From Variovorax sp. Sphag1AA (GTDB lineage Bacteria > Pseudomonadota > Gammaproteobacteria > Burkholderiales > Burkholderiaceae_C), in assembly GCF_014192575.1 (NCBI RefSeq), contig NZ_JACHYC010000002.1, positions 434,001 through 498,000 of the forward strand: a stretch of 64,000 bases of DNA, written 5' to 3'. Below are positions 9,375-23,774 of the stretch, one piece after another. The first letter of the stretch is position 1; the number at the start of each line of letters is the position of its first letter. The notes beneath the pieces are model-generated. The model was given only the letters and a program-made list of their open reading frames with translations. It was not told where the DNA came from and ran no database searches. The position numbers were made by a program, and so were the translations under genes.

Positions 9375-9436
9375 TGTCCCCATTTAAATGTTGACAAATA
9401 TGGGCAAGATTTAATTCAGATCTGACCCCAATTAAA
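9375..9436 (+). repeat. Repeat pair downstream of RAYT, REP-like element candidate
   Basis: Two 14-base direct copies of TG(T/A)CCCCA(T/A)TTAAA, identical at 12 positions, lie at 9375-9388 and 9423-9436. Between and overlapping them are two palindromes, CATTTAAATG (9381-9390) and CAGATCTG (9417-9424). The segment is AT-rich against a GC-rich genome and sits just behind the RAYT gene, where REP/REPIN targets are expected. From memory, similar 'GGGGTCAGATCTG' strings often accompany RAYT genes in Proteobacteria; I could not check this. No further copies were noticed in the window. Confidence 0.55.
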
Positions 9437-9440
9437 CCGT

Positions 9441-9457
9441 TTGGCATTATTTGTGCA
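9441..9457 (+). promoter_or_regulatory. Candidate sigma-54 promoter of gltBD
   Basis: TTGGCATTATTTGTGCA matches the RpoN consensus (TTGGCAC-N5-TTGCA) except at two positions. It has GG at 9443-9444 and GC at 9455-9456, exactly the 12-base GG-to-GC spacing required. A start near 9468 would give a leader of about 34 bases before gltB. The same bases can be read as a sigma-70 promoter, TTGGCA (9441-9446), 17-base spacer, TATGCT (9464-9469), so the sigma factor is undecided. A nitrogen-responsive promoter would make sense for glutamate synthase. Confidence 0.5.
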
Positions 9458-9489
9458 AAGCAATATGCTCCCTTTCCCTGCGAAAACTG

Positions 9490-9495
9490 AAGGAG
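9490..9495 (+). promoter_or_regulatory. Ribosome binding site of gltB
   Basis: AAGGAG six bases before the ATG at 9502. It decides the gltB start in favour of 9502 over an in-frame upstream TTG at 9451, which would lie within or next to the promoter. Confidence 0.8.
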
Positions 9496-9501
9496 CACGC
9501 C

Positions 9502-14244
<4,743 letters not shown>

Positions 14245-14277
14245 CGCCAATCAGAACGAAGAACAGAGGTAAGCACG

Positions 14278-15756
<1,479 letters not shown>

Positions 15757-15783
15757 GGTCCTGTTGTTGGGGCGGAACGCCCA

Positions 15784-15819
15784 GGGAAGCCGGTCGGCGA
15801 GCTCCGAACCGGGCTTCCC
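15784..15819 (+). other. Hairpin downstream of gltD
   Basis: GGGAAGCC pairs with GGCTTCCC, and the inner arms GGT-CGG / CCG-A-ACC continue the stem with single-base bulges around a CGAGCT loop. There is no T-tract, so it is not a classical terminator on its own. It may protect the gltBD 3' end or act together with the T-tract hairpin that follows. Confidence 0.5.
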
Positions 15820-15838
15820 GTATCATTGCGTTACCGCG

Positions 15839-15870
15839 AGCCGGGATGTCGAGAGACGCCCCGGCTTTTT
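15839..15870 (+). terminator. Rho-independent terminator of gltBD, abutting mlaF
   Basis: AGCCGGG (15839-15845) pairs with CCCGGCT (15860-15866) around a 14-base loop, and the T-run 15866-15870 follows directly. The T-run ends seven bases before the mlaF ATG, so the terminator overlaps the place where an mlaF ribosome site would be. It could end gltBD transcripts, or act as an attenuator on readthrough into the mla operon. Confidence 0.65.
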
Positions 15871-15877
15871 CATTGCC

Positions 15878-16705
15878 ATGGATCCAACAACACCAGACAC
15901 ATCGCTCGTCGAATTCCGCCACGTCGCCTTTGGCTACGACTCACGCGCGATCCTCAATGACGTCTCCTTCGCCGTTCCGCGTGGCAAGGTCACTGCACTC
16001 ATGGGCGCATCGGGCGGCGGCAAGACGACCGTCCTGCGACTGATCGGCGGACAGATCCGCGCGCGGCGCGGCGAAGTGCTGGTCAACGGTCAAGATGTCG
16101 GCAAGCTCGATGCCACCGGCCTCTACGCGGTCAGGCGGCGCATGGGCATGCTGTTCCAGTTCGGCGCGCTCTTTACCGACATGAGCGTGTTCGACAACGT
16201 GGCTTTCCCGCTGCGCGAGCACACGAACCTACCCGAATCTCTGATCCGGGACATCGTGTTGATGAAGCTCGATGCAGTCGGCCTGCGCGGTGCGCGTGAT
16301 CTGATGCCCAGCGAGGTCTCGGGCGGCATGGCGCGCCGCGTGGCGCTCGCTCGTGCGATCGCGCTGGACCCGGACCTCGTCATGTATGACGAGCCGTTCG
16401 CGGGCCTCGATCCGATTTCGCTCGGCACGGCCGCACGTCTGATCCGCCAGCTCAACGACACGCTGGGGCTGACCAGCGTCATCGTCTCGCACGACCTCGA
16501 AGAGACCTTCCGCATCGCCGACCACGTGATCATCCTGGCCAACGGCGGCATCGCGGCGCAGGGCCGGCCCGACGACGTGCGCCGCAGCGATGACCCGCTG
16601 GTCCACCAATTCGTCAATGCGCTGCCTGAAGGGCCAGTGCATTTCCACTACCCGGCTACAACGGTCGAGGACGATTTCGGCAACAGCCACGGAGGGCGGG
16701 CATGA
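15878..16705 (+). CDS. mlaF: MlaF, ATPase of the Mla phospholipid ABC transporter
   Basis: A 275-residue ABC ATPase powering phospholipid movement between inner membrane and periplasm in the Mla system. Walker A 'GASGGGKTT' (~44-52), signature 'VSGGMARR' (~147-154), Walker B '[14 protein letters not shown]' (~166-179) and the H-loop in 'VSHDLEE' are visible. The chosen ATG begins the protein just before the conserved '[11 protein letters not shown]' strand; longer in-frame starts run back through the gltD terminator. No Shine-Dalgarno is visible because the T-run of the terminator occupies that place. The stop overlaps mlaE (ATGA). Confidence 0.95.
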   Translation: MDPTTPDTSLVEFRHVAFGYDSRAILNDVSFAVPRGKVTALMGASGGGKTTVLRLIGGQIRARRGEVLVNGQDVGKLDATGLYAVRRRMGMLFQFGALFTDMSVFDNVAFPLREHTNLPESLIRDIVLMKLDAVGLRGARDLMPSEVSGGMARRVALARAIALDPDLVMYDEPFAGLDPISLGTAARLIRQLNDTLGLTSVIVSHDLEETFRIADHVIILANGGIAAQGRPDDVRRSDDPLVHQFVNALPEGPVHFHYPATTVEDDFGNSHGGRA

Positions 16706-17484
16706 GTTGGTACCGCCCATCGGACGTCGGCTTCGCCGTGCGTAGCAAGCTCGCCGACCTTGGCGTCGGCGCGCAATTGTTCCTGCGCCTGTTCATCGGC
16801 GGCATGCGCAGCTTCCGCCGCTTCGGGTTGGTGCGAGACCAGATCCACTTCCTCGGCAACTACTCGCTGGCAATCATCGCGGTGTCGGGTCTCTTCGTGG
16901 GCTTCGTGCTGGGGCTCCAGGGCTACTACACGCTGCAGCGCTACGGATCGTCGGAAGCGCTCGGATTGCTGGTGGCATTGAGCCTCGTGCGTGAACTGGG
17001 CCCGGTTGTCGCCGCGCTGCTGTTCGCGGGCCGTGCCGGTACGTCGCTCACCGCCGAGATCGGCCTGATGAAGGCCGGCGAGCAATTGAGCGCAATGGAA
17101 ATGATGGCGGTCGACCCGGTGCAGCGCATCCTTGCGCCGCGATTCTGGGGTGGCGTCATCACCATGCCGTTACTGGCCGCGGTGTTCAGCGCGGTAGGCG
17201 TGCTGGGCGGCTATGTCGTCGGGGTGCTGATGCTGGGCGTCGATCCCGGCGCGTTCTGGGGGCAGATGCAGGGTGGCGTCGATGTGTGGCGCGACGTGGG
17301 CAACGGCGTGGTCAAGAGCATCGTCTTTGGCCTGACCGTCACGTTCATCGCGTTGCTGCAGGGTTATGAGTCGCAGCCGACGCCCGAGGGTGTGTCACGC
17401 GCCACGACGCGAACAGTCGTGGTGGCCTCGCTTTCGGTGCTCGGTCTCGACTTCGTGCTGACCGCCATGATGTTCAGCATCTAG
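16702..17484 (+). CDS. mlaE: MlaE, permease of the Mla transporter
   Basis: A 260-residue inner-membrane protein with 5-6 hydrophobic segments, of the MlaE permease family. Conserved pieces include '[19 protein letters not shown]' (~93-111), '[17 protein letters not shown]' (~116-132) and '[19 protein letters not shown]' near the C-terminus. It forms the membrane core of MlaFEDB. The start overlaps mlaF by four bases and mlaD begins 25 bases later. Confidence 0.96.
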   Translation: MSWYRPSDVGFAVRSKLADLGVGAQLFLRLFIGGMRSFRRFGLVRDQIHFLGNYSLAIIAVSGLFVGFVLGLQGYYTLQRYGSSEALGLLVALSLVRELGPVVAALLFAGRAGTSLTAEIGLMKAGEQLSAMEMMAVDPVQRILAPRFWGGVITMPLLAAVFSAVGVLGGYVVGVLMLGVDPGAFWGQMQGGVDVWRDVGNGVVKSIVFGLTVTFIALLQGYESQPTPEGVSRATTRTVVVASLSVLGLDFVLTAMMFSI

Positions 17485-17509
17485 AGAAACGATCAGGAGA
17501 GTGCAAGAA

Positions 17510-17998
17510 ATGCAACGTTCCAACAAAGACATCTGGGTCGGCCTGTTCGTGCTGATCGGGGCAGCGGCGCTGCTGTTCCTCGCCCTCCAGTCGGCCAACC
17601 TGTTGGGCCTGAACTTCCAGAAGACCTATCCGGTGACCGCCCGATTCGACAACATCGGCGGCTTGAAGCCGCAGACGGCGGTCAAGAGCGCCGGTGTCGT
17701 CGTCGGGCGCGTCGAGTCGATCGCATTCGACGACAAGAACTTCCAGGCCACTGTAACTTTGGCCCTTCAAAGCCGATATAGCTTTCCAAAGGACAGCTCC
17801 CTGAAGATCCTGACCAGCGGCCTGCTCGGTGAGCAGTACATCGGCATCGAGGCCGGAGCGGACGAGAAGAACCTGCAGCCAGGCGACGTCATCACCGCGA
17901 CCCAGTCTGCCGTCGTCCTCGAAAATCTCATCGGGCAGTTCCTCTACAGCAAGGCAGCCGAAGGGGGCAGTTCGCAGAACAACTCCAACAAGAAATGA
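17510..17998 (+). CDS. mlaD: MlaD, MCE-domain substrate-binding subunit
   Basis: A 162-residue membrane-anchored protein: one N-terminal transmembrane helix (~11-30) and a periplasmic MCE domain ('VTARFDNIGGLKPQTAVKSA', ~43-62), which hexamerises around a lipid channel in the family. The ATG at 17510 has AGGAGA nine bases upstream; an in-frame GTG three codons earlier would lie directly against that site. The C-terminus is Ser/Asn-rich. The stop overlaps mlaA by four bases. Confidence 0.95.
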   Translation: MQRSNKDIWVGLFVLIGAAALLFLALQSANLLGLNFQKTYPVTARFDNIGGLKPQTAVKSAGVVVGRVESIAFDDKNFQATVTLALQSRYSFPKDSSLKILTSGLLGEQYIGIEAGADEKNLQPGDVITATQSAVVLENLIGQFLYSKAAEGGSSQNNSNKK

Positions 17999-18732
17999 AA
18001 CCACGATTTCCTTCCGCTTCGCGTTCCGCAGCCCCTGCTGCCCTGCGCGGAGCGTTGTCCGTCGCCGCGCTGGCGCTGGTGACCGGCTGCGCTACCGGCC
18101 CGAACGCCAATCCGGCCGACCCACTGGAGCCGCTCAATCGCCAGGTCGCGCGCTTCAACGACACCGTCGACGACGCGGTTCTGCGTCCGGTGGCCACGGT
18201 GTACCAGCGCGTGCTCCCGTCGCCCATCCGGACCGGCGTCAACAACTTCTTCGGCAACCTCTCGGACGTCTGGAGCTTCGTCAACAGCGTTGCGCAGCTG
18301 AAGCTGCAGGACAGCGCGCAGACCTTCATGCGCGTGAACGTCAACACCTTCTTCGGTCTGGGCGGCCTGCTCGATATCGCCACCGAAGCTGGCCTCGACC
18401 GCCACTCCGAGGATTTCGGCCAGACGCTGGGTCGATGGGGCGTGCCCGCCGGCCCGTACCTGGTGCTGCCGCTGCTCGGCCCGTCGACCTTGCGCGATGC
18501 AGCCGCGCTGCCGCTGGACTTCCGGGGCGATCCGGTCAGTTATGTGTCTGAGGTCTCGGTGCGCAACTCGTTGTATGCGCTGCGGCTGGTCGATCTGAGG
18601 TCCAACCTGCTGCGGGCCAGCCAGCTTCTCGACGATGCCGCGCTCGATCGATACACGTTCACACGCGATGCTTTCCTACAGCGCCGCCGCAGTGAAGTGC
18701 ACGACGGTAATCTGCCAGACGACGGAAACTGA
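17995..18732 (+). CDS. mlaA: MlaA (VacJ) outer-membrane lipoprotein
   Basis: A 245-residue lipoprotein with lipobox V-T-G-C and lipidated Cys32, followed by the VacJ core ('DPLEPLNRQVARFND' ~40-54, 'RVNVNTFFGLGGLLDIATE' ~112-130, 'LGRWGVPAGPYLVLPLLGPS' ~145-164). MlaA extracts mislocalised phospholipids from the outer leaflet and hands them to MlaC. In E. coli it is encoded apart from mlaFEDCB; here it sits between mlaD and mlaC, as is common in Burkholderiales, so all parts of the pathway lie in one operon. Confidence 0.95.
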   Translation: MKPRFPSASRSAAPAALRGALSVAALALVTGCATGPNANPADPLEPLNRQVARFNDTVDDAVLRPVATVYQRVLPSPIRTGVNNFFGNLSDVWSFVNSVAQLKLQDSAQTFMRVNVNTFFGLGGLLDIATEAGLDRHSEDFGQTLGRWGVPAGPYLVLPLLGPSTLRDAAALPLDFRGDPVSYVSEVSVRNSLYALRLVDLRSNLLRASQLLDDAALDRYTFTRDAFLQRRRSEVHDGNLPDDGN

Positions 18733-18849
18733 CGCTGCAAGCGCGCTTGCATTCGGTTGCAGCGCCTCCTTGGCCGGAGGAACCCGGGCAGGTAGGCTCT
18801 CTCCAACCGTTCGCGCGAGCGATTTCGTGATTTGAAACAGGGACTATTA

Positions 18850-19518
18850 ATGAACCAGATTCTTCAACGCCGCACCTTCGGGCGTTTCTTGATGGCGGGC
18901 CTGCTGCTGGTTGGCGCTGCGGTCGCCTACGTGGGCCCGGTCCGCGCCGCCGAAGACGAGGCGCCGGATGCGCTCGTCAAGCGCCTTTCCGTTGACGTGC
19001 TCGAATCCATCAAGGCCGACAAGTCCATCAAGGCTGGCGACCTCACCAAGATCATGGCGCTGGTCGATACCAAGGTCATGCCGAACGTGAACTTCCAGCG
19101 CATGACCTCTTCTGCCGTTGGCCCCGCCTGGCGTCAGGCCACGCCGGAGCAGCAAAAGCGGCTGGAAGAAGAATTCAAGACCCTTCTGGTGCGCACCTAC
19201 GCGGGCGCGCTCGAACAGGTCAGCGACCAGACCGTCAGTGTTCGTCCCTTCCGCGGTTCCCCGGAAGACAAGGAAGTGCTCGTGCGAACCGAAGTGCGCG
19301 GCAGCGGCGATCCGGTGCAGCTCGACTACCGCCTCGAAAAGACCCCGGGAGAAGCCGGCGGCTGGAAGATCTACAACATCAACGTCCTCGGCGTGTGGCT
19401 GGTCGATACCTATCGCAGCCAGTTCGCGCAGCAGATCAATGCCAAGGGCATCGACGGCCTGATTGCCACCCTTGCTGCGCGCAACAAGTCCAACAGCACC
19501 AACCCCAGCAAGAGCTGA
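18850..19518 (+). CDS. mlaC: MlaC, periplasmic phospholipid shuttle
   Basis: A 222-residue exported protein with a signal peptide (basic start, hydrophobic ~14-30, cleavage near VRA-AE) and the Ttg2D/MlaC fold ('VMPNVNFQRMTSSAVGPAWR' ~76-95, 'YRLEKTPGEAGGWKIYNINV' ~164-183). It ferries phospholipid between MlaA and MlaFEDB. The ATG at 18850 gives a normal signal peptide; an in-frame TTG six codons earlier is less likely. A 117-base spacer separates it from mlaA, longer than elsewhere in the operon. Confidence 0.95.
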   Translation: MNQILQRRTFGRFLMAGLLLVGAAVAYVGPVRAAEDEAPDALVKRLSVDVLESIKADKSIKAGDLTKIMALVDTKVMPNVNFQRMTSSAVGPAWRQATPEQQKRLEEEFKTLLVRTYAGALEQVSDQTVSVRPFRGSPEDKEVLVRTEVRGSGDPVQLDYRLEKTPGEAGGWKIYNINVLGVWLVDTYRSQFAQQINAKGIDGLIATLAARNKSNSTNPSKS

Positions 19519-19525
19519 GCGAACC

Positions 19526-19798
19526 ATGCTGGTGCTGCCGCCGAAGCTGACCCACGACGAGGCTTCCACTTGCGTCTACATGCTCCAGCGCGGGTTGGCG
19601 GGGCAGAACGGCAGTTCGACGGTGGTCGATGCCACCGCGCTGGTTCACTTCGATTCCTCGGCGCTGGCGGTGCTGCTCGAATGCCGGCGGGAGTCCGCAG
19701 CCCTCGGGCGCGGATTCGCCGTGAAAGGGCTTCCGCCGCGCCTGCGCGAACTCGCGTCGCTGTACGGAGTTGCCGGCCTTTTGCCGGCCGCGCCATAG
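19526..19798 (+). CDS. mlaB: MlaB, STAS-domain regulator of the Mla transporter
   Basis: A 90-residue STAS-domain protein ('VVDATALVHFDSSALAVLLE', ~33-52, is the typical core with the conserved Asp-Ser-Ser). MlaB binds MlaF and stabilises or activates the ATPase. The ATG at 19526 is 7 bases after mlaC; longer in-frame starts would overlap mlaC. The C-terminal coding end carries a doubled TTGCCGGCC. Confidence 0.9.
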   Translation: MLVLPPKLTHDEASTCVYMLQRGLAGQNGSSTVVDATALVHFDSSALAVLLECRRESAALGRGFAVKGLPPRLRELASLYGVAGLLPAAP

Positions 19799-19832
19799 AA
19801 AAAATCCCAGCCCCGTAAAATCGCCGGCTCCC

Positions 19833-20780
19833 ATGCCCGCGATTTCCTTCCAATCGGTCTCCAAGACCTATCCTGCCTCACGCCAGCAACGGGCCCAGGG
19901 AAAACCGGGTCTCCGTGCTGTCGACAATGTGAGTTTCGAGATCGAGGAGGGCGAATTCTTCGGTCTCCTGGGTCCAAACGGCGCCGGAAAGACCTCCCTG
20001 ATCAGCATGCTCGCCGGTCTCTCGCGCCCCAGCGCGGGCACGATTGCGGTGCATGGCTTCGACGTTCAGCGCGAATACAGCCAGGCCCGGCGCCAGTTGG
20101 GCATCGTGCCCCAGGAGCTGGTTTTCGACCCCTTCTTCAATGTGCGCGAGACCTTGCGCATCCAGTCCGGCTACTTCGGCATCAGCAATAACGACGACTG
20201 GATCGACGAGCTCCTGCACAGCCTGGGCCTCGCAGACAAGGCGACCGCCAACATGCGCCAGCTTTCCGGCGGCATGAAGCGACGCGTCCTTGTCGCGCAG
20301 GCGCTGGTCCACAAACCGCCGGTAATCGTGCTCGACGAGCCGACCGCAGGTGTCGACGTCGAGCTGCGACAGACCCTGTGGCAGTTCGTCGCCAAGCTCA
20401 ACAAGCAGGGCAGCACGGTGCTGCTGACCACTCACTACCTTGAAGAAGCGGAGGCGCTCTGCCACCGCATCGCCATGCTGAAGCTGGGGCGCGTGATCGC
20501 CCTCGACCGGACGAGCGAACTGCTCCGTTCCGCCGCAAGCAACGTGCTTCGCTTCAAGACCGACGGCATGCTGCCTTGGTCGATCGCGCAGCATGCGCGC
20601 GTCACGGGACGCATCGTCCAGCTCCCGGCACAGAACGCGCACGAAGTCGAGCAACTCCTGGCTGCTCTCCGTGAAGCGGGGCTCGACGTCGAGGATGTCG
20701 AAATGCGCAAGGCCGATCTGGAAGATGTCTTCATCGACCTGATGGCTGGCGAGCAGACACCGTTGGAGGTCGCGCGATGA
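19833..20780 (+). CDS. ABC transporter ATP-binding protein, YadG-like
   Basis: A 315-residue ABC ATPase of the ABC-2 exporter class. Walker A 'GPNGAGKTS' (~48-56), signature 'LSGGMKRR' (~145-152), Walker B 'VIVLDEPTAGVD' (~165-176) and H-loop 'TTHYLEEAE' are clear, followed by a ~90-residue C-terminal extension. The start at 19833 lies 34 bases after mlaB and a TAAAAT-type -10 lies just upstream (19816-19821). It pairs with the ABC-2 permease that follows. The substrate is unknown; its position inside the mla-murA region suggests an envelope role, by inference only. Confidence 0.9.
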   Translation: MPAISFQSVSKTYPASRQQRAQGKPGLRAVDNVSFEIEEGEFFGLLGPNGAGKTSLISMLAGLSRPSAGTIAVHGFDVQREYSQARRQLGIVPQELVFDPFFNVRETLRIQSGYFGISNNDDWIDELLHSLGLADKATANMRQLSGGMKRRVLVAQALVHKPPVIVLDEPTAGVDVELRQTLWQFVAKLNKQGSTVLLTTHYLEEAEALCHRIAMLKLGRVIALDRTSELLRSAASNVLRFKTDGMLPWSIAQHARVTGRIVQLPAQNAHEVEQLLAALREAGLDVEDVEMRKADLEDVFIDLMAGEQTPLEVAR

Positions 20781-21544
20781 TGGTCAACGCGCTGGGCTGG
20801 CGCGCTCTGCTTTACAAGGAAATCCTGCGCTTCTGGAAAGTCGGCCTCCAGACCGTCGGCGCCCCGGTGCTCACCGCACTGCTCTACCTGATGGTCTTCG
20901 GGCATGTGCTCGAAGATCACGTCAAGGTCTACGGCACCGTGAGCTACACCGCCTTCCTGGTGCCCGGGCTCGTGATGATGAGCGTGCTGCAAAACGCCTT
21001 CGCCAACAGCTCGTCGTCCATCATTCAAAGCAAGATCATGGGCAGTCTGGTGTTCGTGCTGCTCACGCCGCTGTCGCACTGGGGATGGTTCCTCGCCTAC
21101 GTAGGCTCCTCGGTGGTGCGCGGTCTGGCGGTCGGGCTCGGCGTGTTCGTGGTGACCTCGCTCTTCGCGATGCCCGGCTTTGTCGCGCCGTGGTGGATCA
21201 TCGTCTTCGCTTTCCTCGGGGCCGCGATCCTCGGCACGCTGGGGCTGATCGCCGGGCTCTGGGCCGAGAAGTTCGACCAGATGGCGGTGTTCCAGAACTT
21301 CCTGATCATGCCCATGACCTTCCTCTCGGGCGTGTTCTATTCGATCGGTTCGCTCCCGTCGTTCTGGCAGAAGGTGAGCCACCTGAATCCGTTCTTCTAC
21401 ATGATCGACGGCTTCCGCTTCGGCTTCTTCGGCGTGAGCGACGTGTCGCCGTGGATCAGTCTTGCGATCGTCGGCGGCGCCTGGCTGGTCGTGAGTGCGA
21501 TCGCGGTGCACCTGCTGCGCATCGGCTACAAGATTCGCGGATGA
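20777..21544 (+). CDS. ABC-2 type permease, YadH-like
   Basis: A 255-residue membrane protein with about six hydrophobic segments of the ABC-2 family. Conserved features are 'SIIQSKIMGSLVFVLLTPLS' (~77-96) and 'PMTFLSGVFYSIGSLP' (~178-193) with 'LNPFFYMIDGFRFGFFG'. The start overlaps the ATPase stop (two adjacent ATGs at 20777 and 20780). Together they form a two-component exporter of unknown substrate. Confidence 0.9.
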   Translation: MMVNALGWRALLYKEILRFWKVGLQTVGAPVLTALLYLMVFGHVLEDHVKVYGTVSYTAFLVPGLVMMSVLQNAFANSSSSIIQSKIMGSLVFVLLTPLSHWGWFLAYVGSSVVRGLAVGLGVFVVTSLFAMPGFVAPWWIIVFAFLGAAILGTLGLIAGLWAEKFDQMAVFQNFLIMPMTFLSGVFYSIGSLPSFWQKVSHLNPFFYMIDGFRFGFFGVSDVSPWISLAIVGGAWLVVSAIAVHLLRIGYKIRG

Positions 21545-21569
21545 ACCTGCCCCTACGCTGACTGACATC

Positions 21570-21824
21570 ATGACTGCCGAAGAACTTCAATCGATCATTC
21601 AAGCCGGGCTGAGCTGCGAGCACATCACGCTCGAAGGCGATGGTCGCCACTGGTACGCCACCATCGTTTCCCCCTCTTTCGAGGGCAAGCGCGCGATCCA
21701 GCGCCATCAGCTTGTCTACGCGACCCTGGGTGCCAAAATGCACACCGACGAGGTGCATGCACTCTCGATGAAAACCTACACGCCCGCCGAGTGGGCGAAG
21801 CAGGCTTCTTCGCCTTCCCTTTAG
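21570..21824 (+). CDS. ibaG: BolA/IbaG family protein
   Basis: An 84-residue protein of the BolA family, IbaG/YrbA type: 'EELQSIIQAGLSCEHITLEG' at the N-terminus and the class-defining 'KRAIQRHQLVYATLG' (~42-56). IbaG-type proteins bind Fe-S clusters with monothiol glutaredoxins and are linked to acid resistance in E. coli. The position directly ahead of murA and behind the mla genes is conserved with E. coli (mlaB-ibaG-murA). Confidence 0.88.
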   Translation: MTAEELQSIIQAGLSCEHITLEGDGRHWYATIVSPSFEGKRAIQRHQLVYATLGAKMHTDEVHALSMKTYTPAEWAKQASSPSL

Positions 21825-21842
21825 ACCTCCGCTGGATTCTTC

Positions 21843-23129
21843 ATGGACAAACTTCTGATTCGCGGCGGGCGTACGCTTCGCGGCGAGGTACGCATTTCCG
21901 GCGCCAAGAACGCCGCCCTACCCGAACTGTGCGCGGCGCTTCTGACCGATCAACCGGTGACGTTGCACAACGTGCCCCGGCTGAAAGACGTCGAGACCAT
22001 GCTCAAGCTGGTCCACAACATGGGCGTGGCCGCCGAGCGCGACGACAACGGGACGGTGCGGATCAACGCGCGCTCGCTCGAAGTGCCCGAGGCGCCCTAC
22101 GAACTGGTCAAGACCATGCGTGCGTCGGTGCTTGCGCTCGGGCCGCTGGTCGCCCGCTTCGGACGCGCCAAGGTCTCGCTGCCGGGCGGCTGCGCGATCG
22201 GATCGCGGCCCGTGGACCAGCACATCAAGGGCCTGCAGGCTATGGGCGCCGACATCGTGGTCGAGCACGGCTACATGATCGCGACCATCGGCGGTGGCCG
22301 GAAGCGGCTGCACGGTGCGCGCATCACGACCGACATGGTGACTGTCACCGGCACCGAGAACTTCCTCATGGCTGCCGCGCTGGCCGAAGGGGAGACGGTG
22401 CTTGAGAACGCTGCGCAGGAGCCCGAGATCACCGACCTGGCCGAAATGCTGATCGCGATGGGCGCAAAGATCGAAGGCCACGGCACCAGCCGTATCCGTA
22501 TCCAGGGTGTCGAGAAGCTGGGCGGGTGCACCCATCAGGTGGTCGCGGACCGCATCGAGGCCGGCACCTTCCTTTGTGCCGTGGCAGCCACCGGCGGCGA
22601 CGTCGTCCTGAAACACGGCCGTACCGATCACCTCGACGCCGTGATCGAGAAGCTGCGCGCGGCGGGCGCCGAGGTGAGCGGCACCGACGACGGCATCCGC
22701 GTCCGCAGCCAGGGGCGCCTCAAGGCCCAGAGCTTCCGCACGACCGAATACCCGGGCTTCCCGACCGACATGCAGGCGCAGTTCATGGCGCTCAACGTGA
22801 TCGCTGAAGGCACATCGACGGTGACGGAGACGATCTTCGAGAACCGCTTCATGCACGTCGACGAGATGCTGCGCCTGGGTGCGCGCATCCAGACCGACGG
22901 CAAGGTCGCGGTGATCGAAGGCGTCTCGCAACTGTCCGGCGCGACGGTGATGGCGACCGATCTGCGCGCATCGGCCAGCCTCGTGATCGCCGGTCTCGTG
23001 GCCGAGGGCGAAACGCTCGTCGATCGCATCTATCACCTCGATCGCGGCTACGACCGCATGGAGTCGAAGCTGCGCGGCATCGGCGCCGACATCGAGCGCG
23101 TTGCGGGCCCGGCAGAGGTGCAGCCATGA
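21843..23129 (+). CDS. murA: UDP-N-acetylglucosamine 1-carboxyvinyltransferase
   Basis: A 428-residue enzyme adding enolpyruvate from PEP to UDP-GlcNAc, the first committed step of peptidoglycan synthesis. Lys22 and Asn23 lie in '[12 protein letters not shown]', and the catalytic cysteine loop reads '[17 protein letters not shown]' (~113-129) with Cys present rather than Asp, so the fosfomycin target residue is kept. '[16 protein letters not shown]' (~302-317) is also typical. The stop overlaps hisG (ATGA). Confidence 0.97.
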   Translation: MDKLLIRGGRTLRGEVRISGAKNAALPELCAALLTDQPVTLHNVPRLKDVETMLKLVHNMGVAAERDDNGTVRINARSLEVPEAPYELVKTMRASVLALGPLVARFGRAKVSLPGGCAIGSRPVDQHIKGLQAMGADIVVEHGYMIATIGGGRKRLHGARITTDMVTVTGTENFLMAAALAEGETVLENAAQEPEITDLAEMLIAMGAKIEGHGTSRIRIQGVEKLGGCTHQVVADRIEAGTFLCAVAATGGDVVLKHGRTDHLDAVIEKLRAAGAEVSGTDDGIRVRSQGRLKAQSFRTTEYPGFPTDMQAQFMALNVIAEGTSTVTETIFENRFMHVDEMLRLGARIQTDGKVAVIEGVSQLSGATVMATDLRASASLVIAGLVAEGETLVDRIYHLDRGYDRMESKLRGIGADIERVAGPAEVQP

Positions 23130-23767
23130 TCACGCTGGCGCTTTCGAAAGGCCGAATCTTCGAGGAGACCATGCCGCTGCTCGCTGCTGCTGGCATCGAG
23201 GTGACCGAGGATCCCGAGAAATCGCGCAAGCTGATCCTGGCGACGACGCGCCCGGACGTCCGCGTGGTGCTGGTGCGTGCATCGGACGTTCCGACCTACG
23301 TGCAGTACGGCGGCGCGGACCTGGGCGTGACCGGCCTGGACGTCCTGCTCGAGCACGGCAACCAGGGCCTGTACCAGCCGCTGGACCTGCGCATCGCCGC
23401 CTGCCGCCTGAGCGTCGCGGTACGGGCCGACTACGACTACGTCTCGGCCGTGAAGCAAGGCTCGCGCATCAAGGTGGCCACCAAGTACGTCGGACTTGCG
23501 CGCGACTTCTTCGCCAGCAAGGGCGTGCACGTCGACCTGATCAAGCTCTACGGCAGCATGGAACTGGCGCCGCTGACGGGGCTTGCCGATGCCATCGTCG
23601 ATCTGGTCTCGACCGGCAATACCCTCAAGGCCAACCACCTGGTGGAGGTCGAGCGCATCATGGACATCAGCGCGCGGCTGGTGGTCAACCAGGCGGCGCT
23701 CAAGCTCAAGCGCGAAGCGATCCGGCGTATCGTCGATGCGTTCGAGTCGGCCATTCCTTCCTCGTGA
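23126..23767 (+). CDS. hisG: ATP phosphoribosyltransferase catalytic subunit, short form
   Basis: A 213-residue HisG joining ATP and PRPP in the first histidine step. '[16 protein letters not shown]' opens the protein, and the PRPP loop '[16 protein letters not shown]' lies at ~155-170. The length identifies the short form lacking the C-terminal regulatory domain, which needs HisZ for activity and histidine feedback. No hisZ lies in this window. It is coupled to murA by a four-base overlap. Confidence 0.96.
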   Translation: MITLALSKGRIFEETMPLLAAAGIEVTEDPEKSRKLILATTRPDVRVVLVRASDVPTYVQYGGADLGVTGLDVLLEHGNQGLYQPLDLRIAACRLSVAVRADYDYVSAVKQGSRIKVATKYVGLARDFFASKGVHVDLIKLYGSMELAPLTGLADAIVDLVSTGNTLKANHLVEVERIMDISARLVVNQAALKLKREAIRRIVDAFESAIPSS

Positions 23768-23774
23768 CATTGCA

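Noticed and set aside
19770..19789. Doubled TTGCCGGCC at the end of mlaB as a terminator hairpin
   Set aside because: The copies could pair because GCCGGC is self-complementary, but there is no T-tract after them and the sequence is coding.
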